Of a stretch of DNA of 64,000 nucleotides, positions 22,064 through 32,367 are shown piece by piece. The translations under genes were made by a program, and so were the position numbers. The notes under the pieces were generated by a model. It did not search any database. It had not been told where the DNA came from and saw nothing but the letters and a program-made list of their open reading frames with translations. Numbering within the stretch: position 1 is the first letter of the stretch; every line of letters begins with the position of its first letter. This DNA comes from Mesostigma viride (taxonomy: Eukaryota; Streptophyta; Mesostigmatophyceae; Mesostigmatales; Mesostigmataceae), in the NCBI GenBank assembly GCA_009746045.1, contig RPFO01000132.1, forward strand, positions 809,590 through 873,589, written 5' to 3'.

Positions 22064-23296
22064 TCACAAGCTCTGCTGACGAGTTGCTGCGCAAATTCGC
22101 AGGTGGCCGGATGCGGCCGCGGAAGAGCCATCATCAGGCTCGGCCGCGTCTGCGGCATCCAGTTGGTTGAGGGCATGCCCAGCTTGCTGGTAGGCGCTTG
22201 GGGGCGCCTTGGTTGGGTTGTTGGTACAGCCGGGGCTGTTGGCGCGCTTGTTGCAAGCGTCGGGCACGCTCACCCGCATGCACTGGGAGCTGTGCGCATA
22301 TTTCGCGCCGGTGGTGGCCTCGAGGCCATTTGCGGGGAGGCCGCTTGGAAGTTGTTGCGTTGCACAGGCGGGGCCTGGTCCAGCTGCAGCGGAGGGAGAT
22401 CAGGGCACTCGCGTTTGATGTGCCCCACGCGGTTGCAGTGGTAGCACTGAATCCGGGAAGTGTCCCAGGCATTAATGTCCAGGACCTCGCACTGTAGCTC
22501 ATCCACCCACACGGGGGCGAATCCCAGCTCATTGAGTTCCAGTGCATTCACGCGGGGTTTTGGGGTCCGCTGCACCAAGGGAGCTATCTCCGCTAGGTAG
22601 GTCTTGATGTCCTGCAGGTTCCATTGAGCCCAGGAGAGGTGGGCGAATTTCCGCTTCACCTCATCCCGGAATTCGGGCTGCAAGCCCTCATAGAACCTTG
22701 CCAAGGCTTCTGGGCCCATCAGGTCATCAACCCGCCCAGCTAGAAGCTCGAACTTGGTCATATATTCCCGATAGCTCAGGTTCCCCTGCTTGAACGCCCC
22801 AAAAGCCTCTCGGTCCAGCTTGTCTTGGTCGGGTGGCAGGTACTTGGCCCGTGCTTGCCGAAATAATTCCGCCAAGCTGCTGGGGAAGCCATTGGCCAGG
22901 GCGCTTTCGCAGTGGAGAGCTTGTCTCACATCGGGAGCCAGTGCCTCGCTGGACACCAGCTTGACCTTGATATCCTCGTCTAAGAGCTTGCGATTGTATG
23001 TCTCCCAGATGTCGATCTTCTGAGACACTGCAATCTCCCAAGCCTCAAACTCTTGGTACGAGCAGTCGGGTTTAAACTTGGGAATATCCGACAGCTTGGG
23101 CAACGGTGGTAGTCACCCTGCATTGTGAGTATCATCGTCATGATGGCCCATGATACTCGCAGGTCTCCCAGGCCCGGCCACACCTTGCGAGGTGTGCCCA
23201 CGCGGGTAACCTGCCGGGGGGCTGCACTCATCCTCACCCGGGTGCTCATACCCATGTGGGTAGTGGGCGCGGCTTGCATGATGATGGGCGGCGGTG
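22064..23296 (-). pseudogene. Element H gypsy Gag, C-terminal half (minus)
   Basis: The minus-strand frame 23103-22270 encodes a retrotransposon gag capsid region (IPKFKPDCSYQEFEAWEIAV ... SYREYMTKFELLAGRVDDL ... ARFYEGLQPEFRDEVKRKF) and a CCHC knuckle (CYHCNRVGHIKREC). It is preceded in frame by a TGA and then by a His- and Pro-rich segment reaching the insertion point of F. Beyond 22270 the reading continues only after a frameshift (TKAPPSAYQQAGHALNQLD). The N-terminal half lies 23 kb to the right, at 46697-47819, with the two halves in frame once F and one GGTG copy are removed. Protease and pol of H were not found. Confidence 0.85.
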
Positions 23297-24335
23297 TGTC
23301 ACGTCCGTGATCATTTACGTCCGTGCACTCAAGAAGTTACGCGGTTGCCGTAATCGGAATTGTTACCGACGTTTGGTTGGTTCCGATTTAGTAGGCCGCA
23401 GGCTTTGTTCCTTGGGCCGGTGTGGAGCGCCGCGCCGGAAAGGCCTGAATTTCTAGAGTGACAGTCTTAGGTGACCTGACTTAGGTTCAGGCGCAAGACT
23501 TTGGGGCGCAAAGCCTTGGTGGCTTGCGCAATATTCCGGTGCGTGACATTTGGCAGTTACGAATCTTTTGTATTGTCCAGACGGAATGATGTTCAGTCCA
23601 TCGGACAAAGCTAGATACGCAGATCGTAGTGTGCGGTGTGCTGGCTCGCACGTGGCTGTCGAACAGACTTGCTAAGCATTTTGCTGGCAGTCTAACTGCA
23701 CGTCAGGCGGGTTGCTGGCAAATGCGACAGCGCATGGATGCCGGGATTTTTGGAGGTATTTAGGAGCACGGCAGCGGCCATGGTGGTCGTTGTTCGCTCG
23801 TTACTCTCCCTCACAACTTGGTGTTGTCGTCAAGGGGTTTAATAGTGGAACAATCCGGAGCAGCCCCCGAGAGTGGTTGCAATGAGTAATTGTCATGAGA
23901 TTGGTTGACGGAAGTGATAACTGTTTGGTTTCGTCAAGATGATGTGTGTATTGTGGGCGAGACTCGGGAAGGAACCCGGTCGTCGTTGGCCAGTGAGCCA
24001 TAGCTGGGGTAAGCGGGATAGGTAGACAGGATAGGGGGCGCTAAAGGGCACTGCCAGCCGTAAGCCAAGCGGAGCAGTGTGGCGTCACCCGAGGCCTGCT
24101 AGGTTATCAAGAACCGCTTAGCCTTATTTGGACAGTGACGCACAAGTACGACATTATACGACTAGACAACACTTGTATTCTTGTCGATGTCTTTTGAAAT
24201 TAAATGTGAATGGTTTGGTTGCTTTCCAAATATATAAAGCATCATGGTTTTATTCTACACCTGGCTGGCTACGGAATTGCCTGTCATGAGGTCGGCGGCC
24301 AAGTATGTCCGTGACCTGCATCTCACAGGATTTTA
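23297..24335 (+). repeat. Element F repeat A1
   Basis: A 1039-bp repeat starting TGTCACGTCC and ending CACAGGATTTTA. The second copy, A2, is 24740-25352 plus 43490-43529 plus 46214-46602. The copies differ by small indels such as gctcgttactc against gctcgtcggttactc. It supplies the pre-insertion sequence for both E (catgagattggttg) and G (gatgatgtgtgtatt). Confidence 0.9.
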
Positions 24336-24648
24336 ACGAGCGAACAACCCTTGGCGGGTTCAGTTCGGACAGTCTGAGCCGGAGATATACCCAAGCTGCT
24401 TGCAGTATCAAGCACTTGGAAGAGGATTAATAAATTATCCTTTAAAAAGCTATGAAGAGGATTCGGCTTATCCTTGAAAAAGCCATGAAGAGGATTATGC
24501 TTATCCTTGAAAAAGCACTGAAGAGGTTATTGCTTAGCCTATTTGAAAAGCATGTGTGGTCCTGCCGTGGGATTTTTTTTTTCCCTATGTGATCCTCTTT
24601 TTTTTACTTTTTGGCTCTTCCCATTTTCGAGCTAAAAAGTGGGGGGGA
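24336..24648 (+). other. Element F internal region and purine tract
   Basis: About 310 bp with no ORF. It holds three imperfect tandem copies of a unit of about 40 bp (GAAGAGGAT...CTTATCCTTGAAAAAGC, about 24419-24540) and ends in the purine tract GGGGGGGA (24641-24648) next to B1. The sequence after A1 (ACGAGCGAACAACCC) is not a canonical TGG primer-binding site. Confidence 0.75.
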
Positions 24649-24737
24649 ATATAGTGGATCACACACAAGAGTACTCTATTGCTATGGATATGCCTTCCAA
24701 GTGATAGGCTAGGATATAATGGCACGCAAACGCGACA
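24649..24737 (+). repeat. Element F repeat B1 and B/A junction palindrome
   Basis: An 89-bp repeat from ATATAGTGGATCAC to ACGCGACA, repeated at 46604-46692. It is joined to A2 through two bases, forming the 10-bp palindrome GACAGCTGTC at 24734-24743. Confidence 0.9.
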
Positions 24738-24739
24738 GC

Positions 24740-25352
24740 TGTCACGTCCGTGATCATTTACGTCCGTGCACTCAAGAAGTTACGCGGTTGCCGTAATCGG
24801 AATTGTTACCGACGTTTGGTTGGTTCCGATTCAGTAGGCCGCAGGCTTTGTTCCTTGGGCCGGTGTGGAGCGCCGCGCCGGAAAGGCCTGAATTTCTAGA
24901 GTGACAGTCTTAGGTGACCTGACTTAGGTTCAGGCGCAAGACTTTGGGGCGCAAAGCCTTGGTGGCTTGCGCAATATTCCGGTGCGTGACATTTGGCAGT
25001 TACGAATCTTTTGTATTGTCCAGACGGAATGATGTTCAGTCCATCGGACAAAGCTAGATACGCAGATCGTAGTGTGCGGTGTGCTGGCTCGCACGTGGCT
25101 GTCGAACAGACTTGCTAAGCATTTTGCTGGCAGTCTAACTGCACGTCAGGCGGGTTGCTGGCAAATGCGACAGCGCATGGATGCCGGGATTTTTGGAGGT
25201 ATTTAGGAGCACGGCAGCGGCCATGGTGGTCGTTGTTCGCTCGTCGGTTACTCTCCCTCACAACTTGGTGTTGTCGTCAAGGGGTTTAATTAATAGTGGA
25301 ACAATCCGGAGCAGCCCCCGAGAGTGGTTGCAATGAGTAATTGTCATGAGAT
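24740..25352 (+). repeat. Element F repeat A2, left part
   Basis: Starts TGTCACGTCC as A1 does and is cut by E after CATGAGAT. The right part resumes at 43490 as TGGTTGACGG; AGAT at 25349-25352 and 43486-43489 is the target duplication of E. Confidence 0.9.
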
Positions 25353-26490
25353 TGTCACGGACGCGCGCTATGTCATCCGGGCGCCCACTATGCACAAGAC
25401 CGGTGACGTGCGCAAGGAATTTGTCTTCTACGCATTTTCGACAAAGGCTAGTGACCGGGGGGGGACACTAGCACTTGCAGCATAAGAGCGGACGAAAGTG
25501 TACGTGCACGCGCGCCGGGCCAGGCACAGCTGGGCGCGCAGCACTGACTTGAGCGGACGGCAGCACAAGTGTGCAGCGTCGAGAGGATCATACGCGTGTT
25601 AGTGGACAGCTGGAGCTGAAGCTGGACTGCTGGACTTCAACAGCGCCGAGGCTATTGACAGGCCAGGTGTCTTTGTGGTGTAGAATAGCGGGTCAACGTT
25701 ATGAGGACTGGACAGAAAATGGAAAAGGACAATTTGCGGTGCGGAGCCAGATCGCTGGAATGAATGCGAAATCGCTGGCAGCCCTAAAAAGGGATTTCTT
25801 CTAGAAAGGAACGATTAGACGCAATGTTTGCTGGGCCACTCACACGCAAGGTGTGAGCGTGCAGATTGTCTGAAGGATATTATGCTTCGACCTTGCTGGA
25901 CGTGACTCAATGTCGGACATTCCCAGGGACAGAAATGCCGGAGCCTCTAGGAGATGAGATCGGCAACAGGGTAGCAATTTAGATTTGTCGGGATGCCTTC
26001 CTGCTTTTGTTGGCATGTGTGGTAGAAAGCCAGGACGGCAACTGGAATGCGGTTTCTATTCGCATGGTTCAGGCAGCAAGATAGTTTTGGCATTCCTGGC
26101 TGGACTGACAAGTGTGGCGTGTGTCATGCGTGTGGCATGACGAATGGTTTGGTTCATAGTCGAAGAGGACTCTCACGCAGCGTGTAGTCTCTTCGAGTCT
26201 CTCGTTAGTGGCCTTCGTGTTTCTCCCTTTCCTTGGGAGCAAGGCCGGTAGCATGTCATGGAGCGCTGCCTAACTGCGGGCTCGTGAGCATGGAGTGCAT
26301 CGATATTGAGACTATCAACGTGTTGTAATTGTATTAACTTTCTCAATAAACTCCGCATGTGCGGCTTCATCATCAGACTGTGCAAAGTATGTGTTTTGAA
26401 AGCATTATTCTATAGCAGGGGAGGCAATAAGGTGGTTATCAGGCACGAGGGACAGTTCCTTGTCCTCGGCTGAGAGCCCTCCTTTCTTTA
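25353..26490 (+). repeat. Element E repeat A1
   Basis: A 1138-bp copy starting TGTCACGGAC and ending CCCTCCTTTCTTTA, followed by the leader (CTCGAAGAG). AATAAA at 26345-26350 suggests that the transcript end (R region) lies inside A. The copy at 42207-43343 differs at a few sites. Confidence 0.92.
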
Positions 26491-26815
26491 CTCGAAGAGA
26501 CTACCCGGTAGTCTGCTTCCTTCTGTTCGAAGCCAAGACGTTGGCTTTAGTGTTTAGCAACCATCAGCAGTACAGGGAACGGCCTGGCTGACAGTTTGTA
26601 AAGGAAGTGTCTTGAGACAGATTTTAAGAAAATAGAACTAGCCAGAATTTGCTGGCTCTTGTCTTTTTCTGGCAGGCTAGTCGAGTCGTTATCCTTGACA
26701 CCTGTTATAAAGCCTTTGGTTGTTGCTTCTTCTCAGCGAAACCTAGGCTTGTTGGTTCTTGTTTTGCCCATCGGTCAGCTGGTGCATGCCACTGACGCGA
26801 GCGCAGACTCGAGCC
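26491..26815 (+). other. Element E leader with hairpin at the primer-site position
   Basis: About 325 bp between repeat A1 and the gag start. Directly after A1 there is a hairpin (arms AGACTAC 26498-26504 and GTAGTCT 26508-26514, extended by GAAG/CTTC) and no TGG-type tRNA primer site. The rest has no credible ORF. Confidence 0.6.
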
Positions 26816-28594
26816 ATGGCAGATGCAAATAGAGCAGATGCCGACACGTCCGCTCCGGGGTCGAATGGCGGGATTCCTCCCGCCGTACCCGCAGTGGGTG
26901 AGAGTCGCGACCAAGAAGCGCCGCTGAGTATGGTGGCGCTGTTCGCGCAGATGCAAGCGCAGATGCAGCAACAGTCGCAACAGTTGCAGCAGCAATTGGC
27001 GCTGCAGATGCGGGAAGTGACCGACAGATTGGTGGCCGTAGAGGGTCGTCATCTGCAGTCCACACCATGGGACGGGCAGGCATCGATGCCGGGCCCCAGT
27101 GGTGTTGCCGCGGAGCCGAGGGAGCGGGACCAGCCGCCAACCTCAGGTAATGCGGCGGGAAGGGCTTCGATGGAACCGGGGGTTTTGGCTGGGTCGCTAA
27201 CCCAACACGACTTGCTTGGTGAGGCGGATGGTCAGCCACGGGGCGAGTATACGCTGGCGCCCAGGCGCCTGCCTTTCGATCAAGCGCGAGACGGATTGCA
27301 CGAGGAGAACGGGGCAGGGCTGGCGCGCGCGATGGACCCACACAGGGGTGCACCAGGACGCATGCTGCCAGGCGGGGCCTCAATTCCGTTTGGGCGAGGC
27401 GGTGGGGCGCTGACCGGCGGGTCGACTGCACGGTGGTCAAGTGTGCCAATCGGGCGCATTCCGCCCATGGAGGACATAACCACGCCGCTGGCTTTCCGAG
27501 TACGGGAGGCAGCACGACCAAGCACGCTGGCGCAGGGACGCGCAGCTCAGCGACCGCCGGAGGATGCCGATGGGGTGCAGTACCCGCAAAGGGTGCGCCT
27601 CATACCGGAAGGCGCGAAGATGCCCACCCTACCACGGGTGGACATGCGCGAGAAGTTCTCCACAACCGGCAATCTGGCCACGCTGGCGCAGGCCTACAAC
27701 GCGTACAAGTCATGGATTGATCTGCAATACATGACTACGCAAGGCGCTGTAATGCATGAGTTTGTGATGAACAACATGCATTTTTTCTTTCACGGCCTTA
27801 CGCTGAGGCGAGTGGCTAGGCTGGTGGAGCAGTGGAGAGAGGTCTCGCTGTACACGCGTCACACGGACGTGTGGTTCGGCTTCGACGGGCGTGGCCAGCC
27901 CGACTATGACAACATCATGTATGGTGTCGACCCTGCCGAGGAACTGTGGGGCCTCCTTCGCCAGGAATACCCGGTGGAGACCATCAAGGCAGAGCGTGAG
28001 TGGCGCAGTTTCAAGATAGCCGAGGGTGAAACCCCGGAGCAATCTTACGAGCGCCTCATGGAGTTCGCCGGCGAAGTGGAGGACTGGTCCGAAAAGCTGG
28101 CGTGTCAGAAATGGCTGCAAGCGCTAGGCTCCAAGGAGATGGAGCTGCCCACGCCGCCCAACGGCCAGCCGTGGCGATTGCGGTCACTGTGCATTGAGGT
28201 CAGGGCCATGATGCGACGACACGCGCAAGGCCGGATCTCGGTAAGCACGGTGGTGGCCGAGCTGCAGGCCAAGGTCGACGCGCTGACCAAGGCCAAGTCG
28301 GGTGAGTCGTCTGCCACAAGACAAGCGCGCCCGCAAGGCGGCCACGGTGCTAGCAGGAACCAAGGGGGGTCTCGCAACGCCTCATCGCATGATGCAACCC
28401 AGGGTAACGCCGCTGGCGGCAACAAAGACGCTGCCGCCCCGACGCGAGCTGGGGGGGCACGTCCTCACAGACGGGTACTAGGACGGATGCGCGCAAATCG
28501 GGCTGCTTCCTTTGCGACAAGGATGGGCACCTTAGTCGCGAGTGTCCAAGCCGCTGCACGAAGCCGCATGGGGCAGACACGAAGTGGCACCTGA
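26816..28594 (+). CDS. Element E Gag
   Basis: The ATG at 26816 has strong context (gagccATGG); an upstream in-frame ATG at 26786 is weaker. The N-terminus has a Met/Gln-rich helix likely to form a coiled coil (ALFAQMQAQMQQQSQQLQQQ). A long low-complexity region follows, then a capsid-like domain from about residue 270 (LATLAQAYNAYKSWIDL ... EREWRSFKIAEGETPEQSYE ... ACQKWLQALGS). The CCHC knuckle expected next is not in this frame: after a run of seven G (28451-28457) it is found in the -1 frame (CFLCDKDGHLSREC). The stop at 28592-28594 would therefore give a Gag without its knuckle, and a -1 slip at G7 would add it. Whether the slip is programmed or a one-base mutation cannot be decided from one copy. 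Confidence 0.85.
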   Translation: MADANRADADTSAPGSNGGIPPAVPAVGESRDQEAPLSMVALFAQMQAQMQQQSQQLQQQLALQMREVTDRLVAVEGRHLQSTPWDGQASMPGPSGVAAEPRERDQPPTSGNAAGRASMEPGVLAGSLTQHDLLGEADGQPRGEYTLAPRRLPFDQARDGLHEENGAGLARAMDPHRGAPGRMLPGGASIPFGRGGGALTGGSTARWSSVPIGRIPPMEDITTPLAFRVREAARPSTLAQGRAAQRPPEDADGVQYPQRVRLIPEGAKMPTLPRVDMREKFSTTGNLATLAQAYNAYKSWIDLQYMTTQGAVMHEFVMNNMHFFFHGLTLRRVARLVEQWREVSLYTRHTDVWFGFDGRGQPDYDNIMYGVDPAEELWGLLRQEYPVETIKAEREWRSFKIAEGETPEQSYERLMEFAGEVEDWSEKLACQKWLQALGSKEMELPTPPNGQPWRLRSLCIEVRAMMRRHAQGRISVSTVVAELQAKVDALTKAKSGESSATRQARPQGGHGASRNQGGSRNASSHDATQGNAAGGNKDAAAPTRAGGARPHRRVLGRMRANRAASFATRMGTLVASVQAAARSRMGQTRSGT

Positions 28595-29310
28595 TGAACA
28601 AGTGTCCAGCCGCGGGCATCAAGACGGTCCACTTCGCCGAGATGGCGGGCAAGACCGACTCGATGGAAGCCCAGGTGGCTGCCATCAAGCATGGTGAGGA
28701 GGCGACGGCGCCCCCCAACCAATTCGAGACGGTGTACCGGGAGGACCCATTCTGGGCGCCCATGCCGGGTGACGTCGAGATCAACGCTGCGGAGGCTACC
28801 AAAGGCAAGCAGGCACGCAGCCCGCTTTCTTTTCAGCAGGCACCCATGTTGCCTGCCGGGCAGTTGCCCGCGTCCTTTTCCATGCCGCTGGCTGGGGTGC
28901 AATCTGCTTTTGAGCATGCGAACCCTGCTGGGCTGGAGCAGCGTAGGCGATTGGCGCCTGTGTACCCAATGCCGTTCATTGTGGACGTACCCATGTTTTC
29001 AGCACGGCAGGTGGTCGACACCTTCGGGCAGAAGGGGGTTGAGTGGCTGGGGTCGGTTGTGTCCGAGATCCAGTTGTTCGCAGATGGGCATGATGTGCGC
29101 ACCTTGCGCAATTCTGAGTCCGTCACCTACGGGCGCCAGCCGGTAGAAGCCGCAGTGCCCGTGGTGCAAGCGGGAGTGGTCAGCACAAGTAGCCAGCAGC
29201 GCACTAGTGCAGTCCCCAGGTTCCCACGGTGGTTCCATACCCCAATGGTGAGCCGTCCATGGCGTTCCAAGCAGTTGGAGCCTGTGGAGATGTATGGAGC
29301 GACATGGTGA
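28451..29310 (+). CDS. Element E second frame: zinc knuckle and linker
   Basis: Open in the -1 frame relative to Gag from the G7 run. It has the nucleocapsid-type knuckle CFLCDKDGHLSREC and a second Cys/His cluster (CTKPHGADTKWHLMNKC). A Pro/Ala-rich stretch follows, then a folded-looking segment (FSARQVVDTFGQKGVEWLGS) of unknown function. It ends at 29310, overlapping the pol frame (open from at least 29229), which again lies in the -1 frame. Two stacked -1 shifts would give a Gag-NC-Pol precursor. No start codon in good context was identified at its beginning, so it is probably expressed by frameshifting if at all. Confidence 0.65.
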
Positions 29311-32250
29311 CATGTCCGTTGGTTGGCGCAGTCAAGCTTGATAGCGGTGCTCAGCCGCTAGTCATCAGCACGGACTTGGCCACCATGCTGAACCTGACCT
29401 ACGAGAACGGTGGCTTAGTGGAAAGCCCCGTGTCTGTGTCAGGTTGGCAGGGTCCGGCTAGTAAGCCGTACGCTATGACGGCGGTTAAAGTCAACGTGAT
29501 TTTCAATCCGTTGCGCGCCTCTAGCATGACCACCGTGTCCGCGTATGCGCTGGTGGTCAACAAGTGTGGATATTCCGCACTACTCGGGGTGGATGTCCTT
29601 GCTCGCGCCATGGTTCAGGTGGACTATAGGGCGGAGGAGGCATCTTACATCCCTGATTGGGATGGGGCTGGCCTGAAGCGGGCCAGCGTGCCGGTCTCAT
29701 GCTTCAGTTCTTCAGCCGGGGCTGCACGCCTCAACCCTTCCGCGGCTGCGGGCGTGGTGGAGGTCAGCATGGTGGAGGTACGGGCGGCGGGCTCATCGGC
29801 GTGGGACAAGCATCGGACGGTGCTGCCCCAGCCAACGGCGAGCATTGCCAAGATGCGCACGCAGTGGTCGCTGGATGCTGTGACGTCCACGCGGCAGCTG
29901 GCTATGCGCAAGCGGGTAACTGAAGCCGTCATCACCATTCCTCAGATGGCCAGCCATGGCCTCACTTTGCTGCAACCGGGTGTCTCGGAGGCCCAAGGTA
30001 ATTTTTCTGCTGCAATCTTACCGCAGGCCCCTGATTTTGCCAAGGGTGCGGTAGTGTTGGAACTGTTTGCGGGGATCGGAGGGGGCATTGCAGGCTTTTT
30101 GGCCGCAGGCGGCGTGTGCCGTAAACTCATCGCGGTAGAGCCATCGCACAAGGCGCGTCAGGTGTACTTCAGTCACTGTGGCGTGTTGTCGCGAGAGTAT
30201 CCCGCGCAGTTTCCGCCATCAGCATGGCGTGACCCGTTTGGGGAATGTCCTCAAGATATCCGAGCCATCGGTGAGGTGCAGGTGCAGCAGTTGTTGCGCA
30301 GGCATCATGCCATCGACTTGGTAATTGCGGGTTGGGAGTGCCAGGGCCTGAGCCAGGCAGGGCAAGGGCGGGGGCTAGCCGATCCGCGTAGCGCGCTGTT
30401 CTGGGAACTGTTGCGTGTGGTGGGACTGTTGCAGTCGCGTCAGCCCCATCCGCCTGCGTATCTGTTTGAGAACGTTGTGGCGGGTGACAGCCCACATCAG
30501 GCGGTGCGGGAGGACTGGGCTACAATCGTGGCACTCCTGGGGGAGCCCATCGTGTGTGACAACGCAGGGCTGGGTGGGCTCACGCATCGTTTGCGTGCCT
30601 ATTGGACCAACGTGGCGTGTGCGACCGATGTGCAGGCGGTCTTGGGGGCCGTAGCAAGGCAGCATCCGAGTGTGTCTGCGGAGGTAGCATTGCCTTCCCA
30701 CCTAGTCACGCAGAAGGTGGATAGCGAGGATCGCCCACCGTATGCACGCGTCAACCGGGTCGGGAGCCCCATGTGTGCACTGCCGACCCTGGTCAGTTAC
30801 CAAGGGTCGACAGCATACCGTGATCGGGGTAAGGGTCTCGTTTGGGACACTACCACCGGTCTGTTGGTGCAGCCACCCGCAGAATTTCGTGAGGCCAGCA
30901 TGGGTTTTCATGTCGGGGCCTCGGCGCTGCCGGGCGTGCTCGAGAGTGAGCGCTGGTCTTTGATAGGCCAGGCTATGTCGGTGTTGCAGGTCGGGTATGT
31001 GCTGCTTGCATCGGTTGCCGTGCGCCAGTCTGGGGGGGCGTCCCCAGCCAATCCGCCTCAGCAGGTTGAGGCGCGCGCAGCCAAACTGAAGCGCCCTGCA
31101 GCGACGGGGACTTCATCAGCATGGGGGTGGCGTCTGCGACAGGTGTGGACTATCATTCTCATGACCGCCCTGCTGACCAGCACCGTGCTGGCCGGCGAGC
31201 CCACGCTGCATCGGGTAATACACCGTGCGGCACGCGAGGCTCCGGCGGTGGGTGTCACACCAGGCGTGGCAGCCTTTTCCTTGTTCCACGACGATGCGGC
31301 TAGGGCGCCGCATCTTGAGGCACATGCGGTAGCTGTGGGTGATCCCGCGGATACGCACCCCTGGGCTATTGGCGAACACCTTTCTGATGCGCAGCGCTCA
31401 GCCATGCTAAAGTGGCTAGGCACTGCAAGGGGGGCCTTCGCTTTCACAAGTGATGAACTGGGGTGTTTCAATGGTGGGACCATGCGTGTTCCATTGGACA
31501 CTGACACCCCTTTGTTCCGACGCCAGCATCGCCTGAGTCAGGCCGAGTTGGATTTTGTAGCCGAGCAATGCAAGGAGTTAGAGGATGCCGGTATCATCAG
31601 GCAATCTTCCTCCAGCTATGCCGCTGCCGTTGTCGTTGCGCCCAAGAAGGACGCTATCACCGGGGCATGGACGGGTATGCGCATGGCCACCGATCTGCGG
31701 TTGCTGAATGCACACACACCCGTGGACCGTTACCCCATGCCACGTGTGGATGATGTCCTGGATAAGATATCTCCTCATGTGAAGTTTGTGTCCTCGCTGG
31801 ACCTGCGTAGCGGCTTTCATCAGATCGCAGTTGCGCCGGAGGATCAGCGGAAGCTTGCATTCTGGGGGGGCGGCAATTTGTATGAGTGGGTGCGCATGCC
31901 CTTTGGGCACCGCAACGCTAGTGCTGTTTTCCAACGAGCTATGGACAAAGTGCTTGCAGGTCTTCCTTTCGCCGCTTGTTACATTGATGATGTAATCGTC
32001 TTTAGCGCGACATTTGAGGAGCACCTGGCGCACTTGGAGCAGGTTCGCTTGGCTCTCGAGGAGCATAATATGCGGCTGCACCCTGAGAAGTGCAAGTTCG
32101 CCCAGCGGACCCTCTCATTCCTTGGTCATCAGATTGTGCCGGGTGGCCGGACGCCTGATGCCGCCAAGGTCGAATCCATTGTGCAGGCCGCCGTACCCAC
32201 GGATGTCTCAGGGGTGCGGGCGTATTTGGGTTTGGCTGGCTATTACCGAG
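29229..32250 (+). CDS. Element E pol, part 1: protease, C5 methyltransferase, reverse transcriptase
   Basis: The frame is open from at least 29229 to the insertion of N. A retropepsin comes first (VGAVKLDSGAQPLVIS, then YSALLGVDVL). A complete cytosine-5 methyltransferase domain follows (30045 to about 31010), then a hydrophobic segment (VWTIILMTALLTSTVLAG, about residues 640-660). The gypsy RT has LRLLNAHTPVDRYPMPRVDD, SLDLRSGFHQI, PFGHRNASAVFQRAMD, CYIDDVIVFS (YIDD at 31980-31991) and LSFLGHQIVPGG. At 32250 the frame is split inside the conserved GYYR-GYIENF connection; it continues at 39655 in the same frame when N and one GAG copy are removed. The methyltransferase lies between protease and RT, in frame with both, so it would be made as part of the polyprotein. 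Confidence 0.92.
30045..31010 (+). other. Cytosine-5 DNA methyltransferase domain within E pol
   Basis: Motif I is VVLELFAGIGGGIAGF, which binds S-adenosylmethionine. Motif IV is VIAGWECQGLSQAGQGRG, with the catalytic Cys at 30339-30341. Motif VI is YLFENVV (Glu codon at 30468). Motif VIII is LTHRLRAYWTN. Motif X is SLIGQAMSVLQVGYVLLASV. The set and order are those of active C5 methyltransferases. The residue before the catalytic Cys is Glu where most of the family have Pro. The target-recognition region (between VIII and X) is short. Known relatives in retrotransposons can methylate CG sites de novo; that this one is active is inference. Confidence 0.88.
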
Positions 32251-32282
32251 CCCTAAGCTCGTCTGGATTTGTACTAGAACAC
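32251..32282 (+). repeat. Element N left terminal inverted repeat
   Basis: 32 bp, an exact reverse complement of 39620-39651. The next 30 or so bases are still loosely inverted (ACAAATTGAG..., matched by ...CTACAAATTGCG near 39610). Confidence 0.92.
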
Positions 32283-32367
32283 TACTACAAATTGAGATTT
32301 TTCAAACTTTGTTATTTAGGGCCTCTCGTAAGTCCAAAGCATGTAGGTTATTGTCCCAACATGTTGT

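Noticed and set aside
25571-25804. 77-codon frame repeated at 42424-42657 as a conserved small protein
   Set aside because: It lies within repeat A of element E, so identity between copies reflects the repeat and not selection on a protein.
26759-26815. Upstream start for E Gag at a TTG or at the ATG 26786
   Set aside because: The ATG at 26816 has a much better context; upstream codons add no recognisable sequence.
30045-31010. Methyltransferase as a host gene or restriction-modification enzyme interrupted by a retrotransposon
   Set aside because: It is in one uninterrupted frame with protease on one side and RT on the other and lacks its own start and stop.
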